64,000 nucleotides of DNA from Tachypleus tridentatus (Eukaryota; Arthropoda; Merostomata; Xiphosura; Limulidae). Shown here one piece after another: positions 49,573-61,281 of the stretch. The DNA lies in assembly GCF_004210375.1 (NCBI RefSeq), contig NW_027467782.1, positions 34,027,771 through 34,091,770 of the forward strand. The letters are read 5' to 3'. Numbering within the stretch: the stretch's first letter is position 1; every line of letters begins with the position of its first letter. The position numbers and the translations under genes were made by a program. Below the pieces are notes generated by a model that worked only from the letters and a program-made list of their open reading frames with translations, was not told the origin of the DNA and ran no database searches.

Positions 49573-50539
49573 TTAACAAAATATGATAAGGAGCACAATG
49601 ACTAAGTTCAAAATTAGCATAGAACTATATTTTAATTTATTAACTAAAGAATTAATATGAAATTGCCAATTTAATTTTCGATCTAAAATAATTCCTAAAT
49701 ATTTAACAGAGGAAACTTGAGTCAATTTGGGACACTTACAATTAGGGTAAGTATAACAATCATTGGAATGATAAAAAATAGAAGGAAAAGCTGGAATGAC
49801 ACCATAAAGGTTAAACTGAAGAAGAAAAGATTTAGATATATTTAAGGAGAAGCCATTACAGAAAAGCCAATTTTTAATTTTATTAAGATCACTAGAAATA
49901 ATGGCTTCATTAATTAGATTTGGCTTACTATAAACAACAGCAATATCATTGGCATAGGCTTGGATATCTCCAGAAAACTGTTGGTAAAGAATATCATTTA
50001 TATAAATGAGAAATAATAAAGGGCCCAGAACAGAACCTTGTGGTACTCCAACATTAATTGTAAGCCAATTACTATAATTATTATGGATACAAACCGATTG
50101 CTTTCTATTGTGAAAGTAAGAAAAAAACCAATCAAAAACAATGCCTCTAAAACCATAATAAGATAATTTATTTAACAAAATTTTATGATTAACAGAATCA
50201 AAAGCTTTGGCTAAGTCAAGAAAAACAGCAATTGGATGAAGATCAGAATCCAAAGCTTCTGTAATACTTCCCACAAGTTTAGCAACAGCAACCTCCGTTC
50301 CAAGCCCAGGCCGAAAGCCAAATTGAGAAGGAGACAAAACAATGTCTATCAAGAAATGATAAAATTCTAATCTTCATAGATTTTTCAAATAGTTTAGAGA
50401 AATGTATTAATAAGGAAATAGGTCTATAATTCGTAAAATCAAAAATATTACCAGATTTATAAATAGGAATGACCAATGATAACTTTAAAGCATTAGGAAA
50501 CTTCCCTTGAGTAAAAGATAAATTAATTAAAAAAGTCAA
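49573..50539 (-). pseudogene. Reverse transcriptase of the PHD-type LINE, catalytic box YAND
   Basis: Two frames give VIPIYKSG, NYRPISLL, then SQFGFRPG, AVFLDLAKAFDSVNHKILLN, VGVPQGSVLGPLLFLIYIND and YANDIAVVY. These are the ordered RT motifs. The catalytic box is normally Y/F-A-D-D, but here the first Asp is Asn. That Asp coordinates metal, so the enzyme should be inactive even if the frameshift at about 50340 were read through. The C-terminal piece continues at 49205-49579. Confidence 0.9.
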
Positions 50540-51978
50540 AATTGGTGCAAAAGATTAGCATTAGCTTTCAAAATCTTAACCGAAACACCATCTACACCAT
50601 TAGAAGCTGAATTTGATAAGGAGAAAATATTATTCATAGTTTCAGATACAGTAACAGGATATAGGTAACAAGAAGAAGAAGGAGCAGGAGGCATGCCCTG
50701 AGAACAAAATTTAGGATCGGAGCAAGTAGATTTAGCAACATTAACAAAAAAATAATTCAAATCAGATAAATCAGTAGTACCAAAATTACAAAATTTCTTT
50801 TTTTTTTTTTTAACATCAATAATAGAGTTAACAATATTCCAATTCTGTTTAATAGTTTTAGCATTCTTAAACAGGTTATGATAATAAGTCCATTTAGTCT
50901 TACGGGTCAATCTAACAACATAATTCCTTAAACACTTAAATCTAATCTTTAGATAAATATCATCAGGAAATTGATGTACTTTCTTTTTAACTTATCTCTT
51001 TTAATCATTAACAAAACCAATTCACTGGTAATCCATGGCTTAATTTTTCTAAACTTTCGTGACACAGAAACAGTAGTAGTACAACTTTGAATACAATCAG
51101 TTAACACTTCAGCAAAATTATCATAAGCAACATTAACATCAGAACAATTCATAACACAAGACCAATCTGAAAAATTCAAACAAGAACTCAAATCATTATA
51201 CTTAATCTTTTGAACATTTGAGACATGTTCTAGATCCGATAAAATGTCTATACCTAAAACAATTGGAAAATGATCGGTCAAAAAAACTCTCAACAATATA
51301 AGAATAACAATTTTTAACAGTATTTCCACTAATTAAAAAATGATCAATACAAGAATTAGTAACATTGGTTATCCGTGTAGGAGAAGAAATAATAATACGA
51401 AGATTGTTCTCAGACAAAAACTTAAAATATGCATTTTTATAACAAACATCATCAAATGCCAAAACATCTATATTAAAATCACCAACAAGTATATTAATAT
51501 CATATTTGTATAAATTCAATTCTAATGAAAGCTCATCAATAAATTTCAATACAGGCAATCTAGGAGATCGATAAACAACAAAGAGATTAAATTTCTTATT
51601 TTGAATCATACAAAATAAAATTAAAGCATCAGACTTAATGTACTGTACTTCTCTTATCATAGTCAGTATCTCAAATTTAACAAAAAACTGCCACTCCACT
51701 AGCCTTATTTAGACCAGAAGATGAAGAATAAAAGGAGTAACCTGGAATCGAAAAGGAAACAAATCCATCCTCAACAAACCAAGTTTCAGAAAAAGCTATT
51801 ATATGAAATTTAACAACGCTTGATTGTAAAAAACAAGAAATTGGTCAAAATTTTGAGTAAGACTTCGAATGTTAACATGTATTAAATTTAAATGACCAAC
51901 AGAAAAAACATTTGGTAAATCAGAAAGAGAAGACAAAGTTGGTGTAACACCAACAATATCATCAAAATCATCAGCCAT
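50540..51978 (-). pseudogene. Endonuclease and linker of the PHD-type LINE ORF2
   Basis: ORF2 can start at ATG 51978 (MADDFDD...). Motifs of the apurinic-type endonuclease follow: HVNIRSL, AFSETWF (catalytic Glu), ILVGDFNIDV (Asp and Asn), SCIDHFLIS and TDHFPIV (the terminal Asp-His pair). All key residues are present, but in at least three frames. The endonuclease would nick the target DNA to start target-primed reverse transcription. Confidence 0.83.
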
Positions 51979-51986
51979 TGCAGTAT

Positions 51987-53001
51987 TTATAAATTATTAA
52001 GATCAATCAAGCAGCATAAAACAATGGGCTGAGTAGTTTCTGATTTCCTAATAAGAATATTACCATTCGATACCCAAAGAAATTTATAGCCAAGATCTTT
52101 CTGTTTTCGTTTTGCTTGCATGAAAATATCACGATAATATGGGGAGAGATGTTCGTTAACATAAACTGGATAAGATTCATTACAGACCTTAATATCATTT
52201 GTATTAAGAGAGCGAAATTTAGTTTTCTTAAGTTTAAGCAGATCAAATTTAATTTGCTTACGACAAAACTTAACAACAATCTGTCTCGGACTCTTATTTT
52301 CAGTTGTTTTCTTTCCTATACGATGAACAGTGTCAATATCTGTAGGAGCACAGTCAACCCCAAAAGTAGTTGTAATCTTCTCAACAACTTCTTGCAAATT
52401 CTCATTAGGCTTCTCTGGAATACCTCCAATCAAAACATTATAGTTATAAGAATATTGTTCGCGTCACACATCTTCCTCCGAAAACTTGCCATCTCCTTCC
52501 ACAATTCTTCATTTTCGTGCTTTAATGTTTTATTTTCCTGTTTACACTCCTTAACTTCAGCTCTCAAAGTTGTGATATCCTTACTCATAGTTTCTACCTT
52601 CTCTGAATAAAATTGAAAGGAAGTCACTAATTCTTCGACCTTTACTTTAATTAAGTGAAAGTCATCAAGTCTTGACAAAATTTCAGTAACTTTGTCTTAA
52701 GCAACTTCATATCTGCCTCCCCCATATTTAAATCAAGCTCACTATTCTCAACAAGATTCACTGTCTCCCCCTCTAACGAAATGGACACAGTCCTTCTTAA
52801 TGGAGATTCACTATTTAGGCTTAACTTTCTTTTTCTCATACAAAAATCACATTCATAACTTTTCCCAATTTCATTAAAATATTCCAAATCCTGTTCAGTA
52901 AAGTTCTTACATCTTAAATGATACCATTTTTGACACTCACCAGAGCAATGAAGGGCTTTATCACCAACTTTAATATAAACTTTACAAAATCTACGTGGCA
53001 T
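51987..53001 (-). pseudogene. ORF1 of the PHD-type LINE: PHD finger, coiled coil, FP25K-like domain
   Basis: From the N-terminus, 53001-52651 encodes KALHCSGECQKWYHLRCKNF and YECDFC, a PHD-type C4HC3 zinc finger. Then 52678-52430 holds a heptad-rich coiled coil (KVETMSKDITTLRAEVKECK). Then 52433-51987 encodes MIGGIPEKPNENLQEVVEKI, DTVHRIGKK and PRQIVVKFCRKQIKFDLL, the domain shared by many insect LINE ORF1 proteins and baculovirus FP25K-like proteins. Adjacent frames overlap by a few bases, which indicates single-base indels in one original ORF1. Confidence 0.82.
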
Positions 53002-53379
53002 GCTAGTCAGCCATTTGTAATGTAACCATTAATTTTATTCTTAGCATGAAAAATCACACTTTTCACAGAATTACTTGACAGAGAATTCAAAAATTAATGG
53101 ATAAATGTTTTATGAAAGCAATTTACTTGAAATATAATTTCAGTTAATAAATGGCTTGTAACTTTTACATAAACATTTGCCAAAACTCATGATGATACAC
53201 TTTGTATATTTAGAACATTTCAGTAGTTTATGTAGTTTCATGGTTACATGGAGATTACAGAACTGGTCAGAATGACCAAGCACACATACAGGTTTAATAG
53301 AATATAATTTAATTGATAATGGAATATGTATGTGGATCACAATCAGTAGCCTAAATGTTTTGTTTGAAGTGCATTTTTT

Positions 53380-53493
53380 AAATTCTTCAGATACACTTGC
53401 CATTTTGGAAACTTCTAGTAAGCCTAATTTTCTTTTCACTTTTGATAAAACACCACCAGTGACTTCATCAGGAAAACTGCTCTTGATTGGATG
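53380..53493 (-). CDS. Coding-like stretch after a good acceptor, unassigned
   Basis: After a strong acceptor (AAGTAATTTTTTACAG) the minus strand reads HPIKSSFPDEVTGGVLSKVK, then RKLGLLEVSKMASVSEEFKK. It looks protein-like, but I found no good donor and the frame runs on into low-quality sequence. It could be an upstream SMG5 exon or a relic. Confidence 0.25.
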
Positions 53494-53599
53494 CTGTAAA
53501 AAATTACTTTTCATAAATGTACTTGCTACAGTTAATTTTAAACATGAGTGAGGAATAAAATCAGGAGAATGTTTATAATACATAATATAAAGTTTGTTT

Positions 53600-56500
53600 T
53601 CAATGGCCCATAATTAATCTTTTTGTTAAAATACAGTTTACTACTAATTATTTGGTATTGGAAACTTTTGTATTAAGGTGGTTAATTACCTCAGACACAT
53701 TTCAGTTACATTGTTAACCATACTGTTGGCAAGTCTTTCTGCAATTTTATATCAAATCTTATTTCTTTATTGAAGAAATTATAATAAAATAAATAGATTT
53801 TATAATCTTAAAATCCCTTTCTATGGGAAAAGATTAAGTATAGAAAATCTTAATGGTTTACATAAAAACATAATTAAAGAAAAGTTATTAATTCAAATTC
53901 TGTTAAACACTTATGAAACAAAAAGTAACTTCTGAATTACAAGGTGACAAGTGCCTGCAGGATCAAACAACTTCATGAGAAAGATAATCAATATATCTTG
54001 CTCTGATCCACCAAATACTTATGAAGTGGTGTACAACTTTGATTTTCATGCACAAGAAGGAATGGTGATGTATGAAGGACTGTTCAGAGTGATGCAACTT
54101 AAACTGATTATCAAGTAAAACGAGGAAGTTATCTTTCTATTCAAGCCACTAGTTGGTCCTCGATAGTCTTCACTTGAAATATTGTGTGAGCTTTATCTGA
54201 GTAATGACACTGATTTGTTGTAAATTGTTCACACCACAGCTACTAAACTTACTCCAGGGATGGAAAGGTTATATTAAGATCTCTTTATAAAAGATCAACA
54301 GACAAGGTTTTCAGTATGTTTAAGTGGGTGATACTAATGAATCAGGGAGATAATCCTGTCAGTGTACTATGTAGTGCTGGATTGTGACTCTACACCATAT
54401 TTTATGCACAATATCTTAAGGAAGATCCAGAGGCATGCTCTCCCAGAAATATTTAAAATCAGAAACACCATTCTCTCTATTTTCTGGTCTCTTTTAAAAT
54501 AAGGGTATAAAAAGTGATTAAATTTGCAATGAACATGTGATTTTGTGTTTCCTTCATTAGGTGTAAAACAACTTTTCATAAATGTTATATCTTTTCTCCT
54601 TTTGTAATGTGAAGATGCCTTTGAAGTAGGCTAAACTCTTTGGTAAATATAATTTTGTGGGGAGTGGGTGGGGTGGTTTGATTTACTGACTGAATACGAA
54701 ACAACATGACTACATTTAATTTCGTATGATTGAGTAGAGAATGCCCATTAAGTACATACTACTGACCATACAATCTACATTACATTTTTCTCTCTCACAA
54801 TAAAGTATTTAAAATGACTTTAAAACATATTCCTATAATTAAGAACATGAAAAGTTCAGTTAAAATAATGTTGATGACTGAAATTTTACAAAATAAAAAA
54901 GCTTGTTGACAAGAAATGTACAAAACCATAGAAACTAGACAGAATTAGGTAGATTCTCTGTTTTCAACTGAAATACGTGATTGACTTACCTGGCAACTTA
55001 TGAAAAGCATGTTAAGAGCATTAAAAAAAGAAGAGAGAAAATAGATTTTATTGAAATATATAAAATATTCAGGAAGGATGAATGTGTTGTGATTTCTTGT
55101 GATATATCTAAAAACCAAAGGATAAGAATGTACAAGTTTAGGATTTTAAAAAGACACACTAGATTTCAGGTAAGACCAATTTTATCCTCTTAACAAGGTG
55201 TCATGCATAAACAATAAATTATCACTAGCATTAGTGTACAGCAACACCTTGCAAGATAGGAATAGACTCCAAGAGTGCATCCAGTGGCAAAGACAGGGTG
55301 GGCACATGCTAATCAACCAACAATGCCACCCCTACATGTGCTCATCCATCACACAGCCTGTCATTTCTGTACAAAAAAAAAAAAAATACTGAAAGGTAAC
55401 TGTATTGGCAGGTTACTGGTATATTTCCTGTAAGGAAAGACATGCAGAATGGTAGGAAGCAATCTGTGTTTTGATGTCATCCAGATTACAACGTAAACCT
55501 CGACAGTTCCATTGTATCAAGTTGGACATTATTACTCATGTGCAGGGAAGTTGGGTGGAGAACCCTTCTGTTTTCGTGCATGTCTTTTGTTCTTTACTGT
55601 CTTTATTTGAGGGAGGTCTGTCAACCTCCGTGGATCCTGTCCTGGGTTGATTGGGTAGGTCTATGCTGTTTAAAGAGGATTCCAGTGACTGGGGACAAGA
55701 ACAAATGATCCTTTTGCATCTTGTGGTGGGAGAAGGTGATGCACCCAAAGAAATGCCTGTACCCAGAACCAGAGGAAGTGGATCTTGGGATTTGTTGGAA
55801 TGTATGTTAGGGACAGAGATGGATGTTAAGCTAATTCATCAACTTTTTTAACAATGCAGGTCAAAATCCTTTTCATTTGGTTTAAGAATGATTCTTTTGG
55901 AGACACAGAGATATCTGTCTGCACTCCCACTGTAGTTGTGGGATGACATGCAGCAGCCATACATCTGAGATGAAGTGCTGGACAGCAATTTTCAAGCCTC
56001 AGGATAAGTAATGTTATGAATCGTTTTCAAATGCTGCATCTCTTTTTTCTTCTAACTATTCTGGACAAGAATGAGCACAGTTCAATGAACCACAACATGA
56101 CGTCTTTGAGCGACCGAAACACTGACACTGGAAATATCTGAAAGGGTTTGTAATGTATGGCTATACCCTGCAATCAAGATAACCTGCCTTGATTGTGGCA
56201 GGTTGATGTGGTAATATATATATCAGAAAAAGGATGTGTTACACTCATACTGGTGGAGAGTTGTTGAATGCTAATTTGCACATGTGGCATACATGTGTAA
56301 TTAGATAGTAATTCACAGCTAGTAGTGAGTGACAATCTGTGCACGAGAAGGAAATCATATGAAAAATAGCTATAACTGTGAAAAAGGGTGGGTAATTGCA
56401 CTGGAATTTCAATGTGTGTTTTTTCAGTAAAACTTTACGTGTTATGTTATTTTCCCCATTCTAACTCTACACCTCATATACCGTGAAAAGAAAATATATT

Positions 56501-57540
56501 GCCCTTTTTATTTTCAAGAATGACTTCACGACACATTTGACTATCTTAAATAGCTTTAAGCCCTTAACAATATATGTATATTTATGCTTAAATTTTATTG
56601 CTCTTTGAACTGTGTCTAACTAATGATATCACCACACAAGTTGTGAACCACTTTGTAAACATGTAGCTTATGTTACCTGAAGAAATTATGTAATGCATTG
56701 GTTACTAATGAGCATATCACAGGAAATCATTTTGTTTTTTTATTTATTTAACCTACTCTAAAACTTATATTTTATTTACCTTTATAATAATAAATAGTAC
56801 ACATGAAAAACTAGAAATATAGTACTTACCTGGGCCTTTTTTTTATCAACTCTCAATTAAAACTATTATTATAATGGTATTACTGCACTAAATGATTTTT
56901 TAGTTAATCAAAATTGCAACAAAGAATACAAAATAACATGCTAAAAGCACATATTGTCCTAGGACTATCAAAATTTTCTGGCTTTCTTACCATTCAGTAA
57001 GACCCAATAAAAATTTAGCTAAACTTGCCAATGTGTTTCCTGTGGGAATAAAATTTGCACTGGAAGCAAAATAAACAAACTCCTGTACAGAAAATTATGT
57101 AATATAATATTTGGATTTCTGTTGGTTAAAAGTAATATAGTTTTAAATATCAAAGAGAACTAAATATTGGAAACTTGTGAAAGAGAAAACTTAATTATGG
57201 GTATGGCTAAATGGACTTGATTTTCTAGTTTATGGCTCTGTAACCAAATGAGATTGAAGGCTGTAAAAATTATACTTTATCTGAGTAATAACAATATTAT
57301 AATGAGCGACTTATGTTAAATTTTGTACTTCTTGGACAAGTGGTCAATAAATGAGAAAAGAGGAAATACTTAAAATGCAAATATCACAATTCTGAAACAA
57401 TGGAAAATTGAAGACATTTTTAAATGTTGTCCTATAAAACTAGGAAATTAAAACTATATAATTTCCAAATTTGTATTACAAGCTAAGTTTTGTTGCCAAG
57501 TTTACTTACCACGATAATAAAAGTAACTTAATTAACCATA
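53600..57540. other. No gene recognised
   Basis: This is AT-rich sequence. A good minus-strand donor (CAG|GTAAGT near 56830) follows a Lys-rich open stretch with no clear acceptor. Around 55420-56130 the sequence is GC-richer and repeat-like but shows no transposon protein. Confidence 0.4.
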
Positions 57541-57599
57541 GTTAATATTAAGCGTCTGCCCAGAAGCGGTGTCTTTGTTCAAGGGCATGACGTAGCTGA

Positions 57600-58535
57600 C
57601 CTTAACAGATTAGTAAAGGAGGGGCCAGCAGATACCTTAAAACCAGGAAAAATTAAAATTCACCTTCCAGGAAGTGAGCAGCAGCCTAAAGCCATTGTGG
57701 TAAGAGGGGTTCACCAGACCATTAACTTAGAATCAGTCACACAAGCTTTAGATGAACAAGGCATTCCACACAATAAAATAGAACGTATAATCTCAAAGAA
57801 AACACAGGCACCCACGAATCTCATACGCATTGATATTGACGACAGTTACAACATACAAAAATTAATAAATAATGGAATAACGCTTTGGTATAAAAAATAC
57901 CAAGTAGAGCAACTGAAAACTCCGGTAGTTGCCAAAGATATGGGCATGTCTCAGCAGCCTGCTTAGCAACACCGAGATGCTGCGGATGTGGCGGGGAACA
58001 CCATATCAACCAATGCAAAAAAGATAAGGAAACACCTAAATGTTGTAACTGTGGTCAAACCCATACAGCAAATTACAAAGGATGTGATAAATACAAACAA
58101 ATAAAACAACGTATTTATCAGATCAGAACACCAACAGAACAAAACCAACCTAATACAAACAGCTTACCTAAAACAGACATATCAACAGAATTCAATAAAA
58201 CAACAAAAACCACGTAAATGCTGAAAGTAAAACAACCCCACAAACAGCAAGAGCAGAACATTAAAACCCAGGACAAGAACACTTTAACACAAACACAAAA
58301 ACCAGAAGAAAACAGCACCACCATACAAGAAACAAATATTAACACATCAGATAAAACAAGCCTATTCACAACAATAATCAAAAACATAATTACAGAATTC
58401 ATAACAGAATACACCAAACCAAACCAGACAACTAACTGTTTTGAACTACTGATCAATATCTCCAAAAAACACATCACACCCGACATAATATCAACACTTA
58501 CTGGATACATGCTCACAGCACAATGTTCACAGTAG
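57600..58535 (+). pseudogene. ORF1 (gag-like) of the jockey-like LINE
   Basis: The first frame (to TAG at about 57965) ends with WYKKYQVEQLKTPV, the usual lead-in to the knuckles. A +1 frame then carries CQRYGHVSAAC (first knuckle, with its first Cys changed to Ser), CCGCGGEHHINQC and CCNCGQTHTANYKGC. The HTANYKGC ending is typical of jockey ORF1 proteins, which package element RNA. A frameshift near 57920 and a later shift into the Lys/Thr-rich tail (58218-58535) break the protein. Confidence 0.82.
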
Positions 58536-59193
58536 TATATATCAACATCCAAGGTGCAATAGCTTCCAAGAAACATGAGATCGAAGACCTAATACAAGAA
58601 ACTAACCCCCCCATATTATAACAGTAAGCGAAACTCTAATATACAATAACAATAGATTTAAAATAGCAAATTATTCAACCATAAGAAAAGACAGAACAAA
58701 TAAAAATGATGAAAACAGAGGCATAATGCTTTTCTACAAAGTGGAGCTTTCAGTAATAGAAATTAAATTTAGCAGCAGCAATGAACATGATACTGTAGAT
58801 ATCCTGCAAAGGAATAAAACTGAAGTAACAGTAGCAGGAATTTACTGCTCACCTAACAAACAAATAGATATAACATTACTTAGCAACATCCTTTCCCACA
58901 ACCAAAACTCCATAGTTATGGAGGACTTAAATAGTAAAAATGTTACCTTTGGATGCCGAAGCTCAAATTCCAATGGTAGAAATCTAATAAAATTCATAGA
59001 CGATAATAATATAGCTTTAGTAAATGATACCACCCCCACACATACAGCGTATGCCACTAACTCCAGTGACATACTAGACCTGTGTATGTGCACATATAAC
59101 CTAAGCCAGAAATTAATAAAATTTCAAGTGGGAAAGGATGTTGACAGTGATCACATCCCAATATATTGTGTCTTTGATCTCGCCCCCCCATAA
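58523..59193 (+). pseudogene. Endonuclease domain of the jockey-like LINE ORF2
   Basis: ORF2 begins MFTVVYINIQGA, where the Asn of NIQG is the first endonuclease motif. A run of seven C residues near 58606 shifts the frame before ITVSETL (catalytic Glu). Later come VAGIYCSP, VMEDLNSKN (GDFNAKH is usual; Asp and Asn remain) and VDSDHIPIY (terminal Asp-His). The frame ends at the stop at 59193, shortly before the SINE insertion. Confidence 0.82.
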
Positions 59194-59356
59194 AAATATA
59201 ACATATAGGAAAGAAAAATTTAATTACAGAAAAGCAGATTGGCAATATTATAAACAGGAATTAGATAACCTGTTACCTAATAAAGTTATAAAAGAAGTTA
59301 AAACATGTCGAAATGGATAACTACTGTCAAACAATTACGGAATGCCTTCAGAAAGC

Positions 59357-59639
59357 TTTGTTTGTTTGTTTGTTTGGAAATTTCGCACAAAGCTACTCGA
59401 GGGCTATCTGTGCTAGCCGTCCCTAATTTTGCAGTGTAAGACTAGAGGGAAGGCAGCTAGTCATCACCACCCACCGCCAACTCTTGGGCTACTCTTTTAC
59501 CAACGAATAGTGGGATTGACCGTAACATTATACACCCCCACGGCTGGGAGGGCGAGCATGTTTAGCGCGACGCGGGCGCGAACCCGCGACCCTCGGATTA
59601 CGAGTCGCACGCCTTACGCGCTAGGCCATGCCGGGCCGT
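59357..59639 (-). mobile_element. Full-length SINE inserted in the jockey-like LINE
   Basis: This 283-bp copy, the best preserved in the window, has a minus-strand tRNA-like head (GGCCCGGCATGGCCTAGCGC for the A-box area, GGGTTCGCGCCCGCG for the B box), an intact body and a (CAAA)n tail. It is flanked by exact 11-bp repeats CTTCAGAAAGC (59346-59356 and 59640-59650). RNA polymerase III internal promoter elements are recognisable. It must be younger than the LINE it splits. Confidence 0.96.
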
Positions 59640-59650
59640 CTTCAGAAAGC

Positions 59651-60300
59651 AGCCAAGTTAACAATACCAAAACAACACCATAAAACAACAAACAACACAT
59701 GTAAACCCACCACAGAAATGATCAATATAATCAAAAAACGAAGACAATTAAGAAGCCAGTACATGATTACAAGAAACAGAGAAACCAAAACGCAAATAAA
59801 CAACATTAGAAATCACATCAGAACACAAATAAAACAACAAAAACAAAATAAATGGGACAATTACTGCAATAAACTAAATGATAAGACTGACTCGAAAAAA
59901 TTCTGGTCACATCTTAAAAGACTCACAAATGAAAACACAAACACAAAGAAATATCCTCCACTCGAACATAATAACACTATAGCACACACAAATAAAGAAA
60001 CAGCCGAAGCTTTCAAAGATCAACTCCAAAATATATTTGAAACTCACACTGATCCAGATATGAATACATATTTCTACAATAGTCACTAATCACATAGTAA
60101 ACAATAAACATCAATTTGAGCCAATTTTTCCAGTAAACATAACTGATACAAATACAAGTTCCGATACAGATTATGCAAGCACATTAATAACAAATGAAAT
60201 ATCCCTTCAAGAATTACTAGAAGCAATAAAAAACACAAAAATCAAAGCACCAGATGAAGACGAAATACAAGCTATCCTCCTAAAAAAGGGCACTCCGAAA
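59651..60300 (+). pseudogene. ORF2 linker between endonuclease and RT
   Basis: Downstream of the SINE the frame resumes with KAAKLTIPKQ, a Lys/Arg/Gln-rich helix (IIKKRRQLRSQYMITRN) and KKFWSHLKRLT, the standard spacer between endonuclease and RT in jockey elements. It stops at about 60087 and continues in another frame with EISLQELLEAIKNTKIKAPD, the usual run-in to the RT. Confidence 0.8.
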
Positions 60301-61281
60301 TTGTTTGACCACTTAAATTCACTTTTTAACTTATCACTATCCTCAGGATACATCCAAGTTTCTTGGAAGCTTGCAAATATATTAATGTTCTATAAGGAAG
60401 GAAAGCCAGCGAATAAACCTAATAGCTACCGACCAATCAGCCTGACCAGCTGTGTAGGCAAAATTCTTGAAAGAATAATCAGTACTAGACTCTCCACATT
60501 CTTGGAGATAACATCAAAATTACCAAAAGAACAAAATGGATTCAGGAAACTTAGACAAACGACAGACCACCTAATCAGATTAACCGAAACCATAATAGAT
60601 AGTTTCAACAAAAAAGAATGTACTGTCGCTTGCTTCCTTGATATCGAGAAAGCATTTGACACTGTTTGGCACGATGGTCTAAGGTTCCGAATGAATGAAA
60701 TGGAACTACCGCGAGGAATTATTCGCTGGTTATCTAACTTTTTGAAAAATAGAAAATGTAGAGTAAATGTTGAAGGAACTTTTTCTGAATATTTTACTCC
60801 ACAAGCTGGTGTCCCTCAGGGAGGGGTGGTTAGCCCTATACTTTTCATCATGTATGTAAACAATATTCCACTGAGGGATCCAAATCATGGATTCTCTTCA
60901 CAGTTCGCAGATGATATGGCAGTCTGGAAAAGTGCCGAAACACCCACGATAGCAGCCACGAACATACAACCACAACTAAATAGAATAAGTGAATACTGTC
61001 AAAAATATAGAATAAAAATAAACACAGCAAAAACACAACTCGTAGTCTTTACGAAATCCACAAAACACAAAAAACAACAGCCAGAACTATATATGAATGG
61101 CACTCTACTCCAGATTGCCCCATTGGCAAAATTTTTAGGTCTGACCTATGATTCAAAACTAACTTGGATCAATCATGTGGACGAAATTAAAAATAAAGTC
61201 TGGCGAAGAACTAACTATGCTAGGAGTCTGACTGGTAAAAACAGTGAAGCATCTACAGATAACATACTAAAAAATCTATAA
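60301..61281 (+). CDS. Reverse transcriptase domain of the jockey-like LINE, open
   Basis: A 326-codon open frame carries the RT motifs in order: SWKLANILMFYKEGK, SYRPISLTSCVGKILERII, EQNGFR, ACFLDIEKAFDTVWHDGL (catalytic Asp), GVPQGGVVSPILFIMYVNN, QFADDMAVW (catalytic pair) and FLGLTYDSKLTW. The enzyme would copy element RNA at the nicked target. The ATG at 60301 is simply the first Met after the upstream frameshift, not a true start. The reading frame breaks at about 61281; RPVIDYAAPAW and the C-terminal end follow in the next frame to TAA at about 61612. Confidence 0.9.
   Translation: MFDHLNSLFNLSLSSGYIQVSWKLANILMFYKEGKPANKPNSYRPISLTSCVGKILERIISTRLSTFLEITSKLPKEQNGFRKLRQTTDHLIRLTETIIDSFNKKECTVACFLDIEKAFDTVWHDGLRFRMNEMELPRGIIRWLSNFLKNRKCRVNVEGTFSEYFTPQAGVPQGGVVSPILFIMYVNNIPLRDPNHGFSSQFADDMAVWKSAETPTIAATNIQPQLNRISEYCQKYRIKINTAKTQLVVFTKSTKHKKQQPELYMNGTLLQIAPLAKFLGLTYDSKLTWINHVDEIKNKVWRRTNYARSLTGKNSEASTDNILKNL

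Larger units (their letters stand above)
48977..53010 (-). mobile_element. LINE with PHD-finger ORF1 (CR1/jockey-superfamily type)
   Basis: On the minus strand the element runs PHD finger and coiled coil, FP25K-like/RRM-like ORF1 domain, apurinic-type endonuclease, reverse transcriptase, and ends in an ATT/TTA microsatellite tail (48977-49002). This order and the simple-repeat 3' tail fit CR1/L2/jockey-type non-LTR elements, whose ORF1 often carries a PHD finger. It is nearly full length but broken by frameshifts (for example at a poly-T run at 50803) and by a catalytic-box substitution. Confidence 0.88.

Noticed and set aside
52116-52610. 164-residue plus-strand ORF
   Set aside because: It is antisense to the LINE ORF1, which has recognisable domains on the minus strand.
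58118-58576. 152-residue hydrophobic ORF on the minus strand (Val/Cys/Phe-rich)
   Set aside because: It is the antisense shadow of the Lys/Thr/Asn-rich tail of the jockey-like ORF1.
59560-59636. tRNA gene on the minus strand
   Set aside because: The A and B boxes belong to the tRNA-like head of the SINE; the cloverleaf is not intact and a SINE body and target duplications follow. The same holds for the heads at 12.3, 37.9, 61.9 and 29.5 kb.
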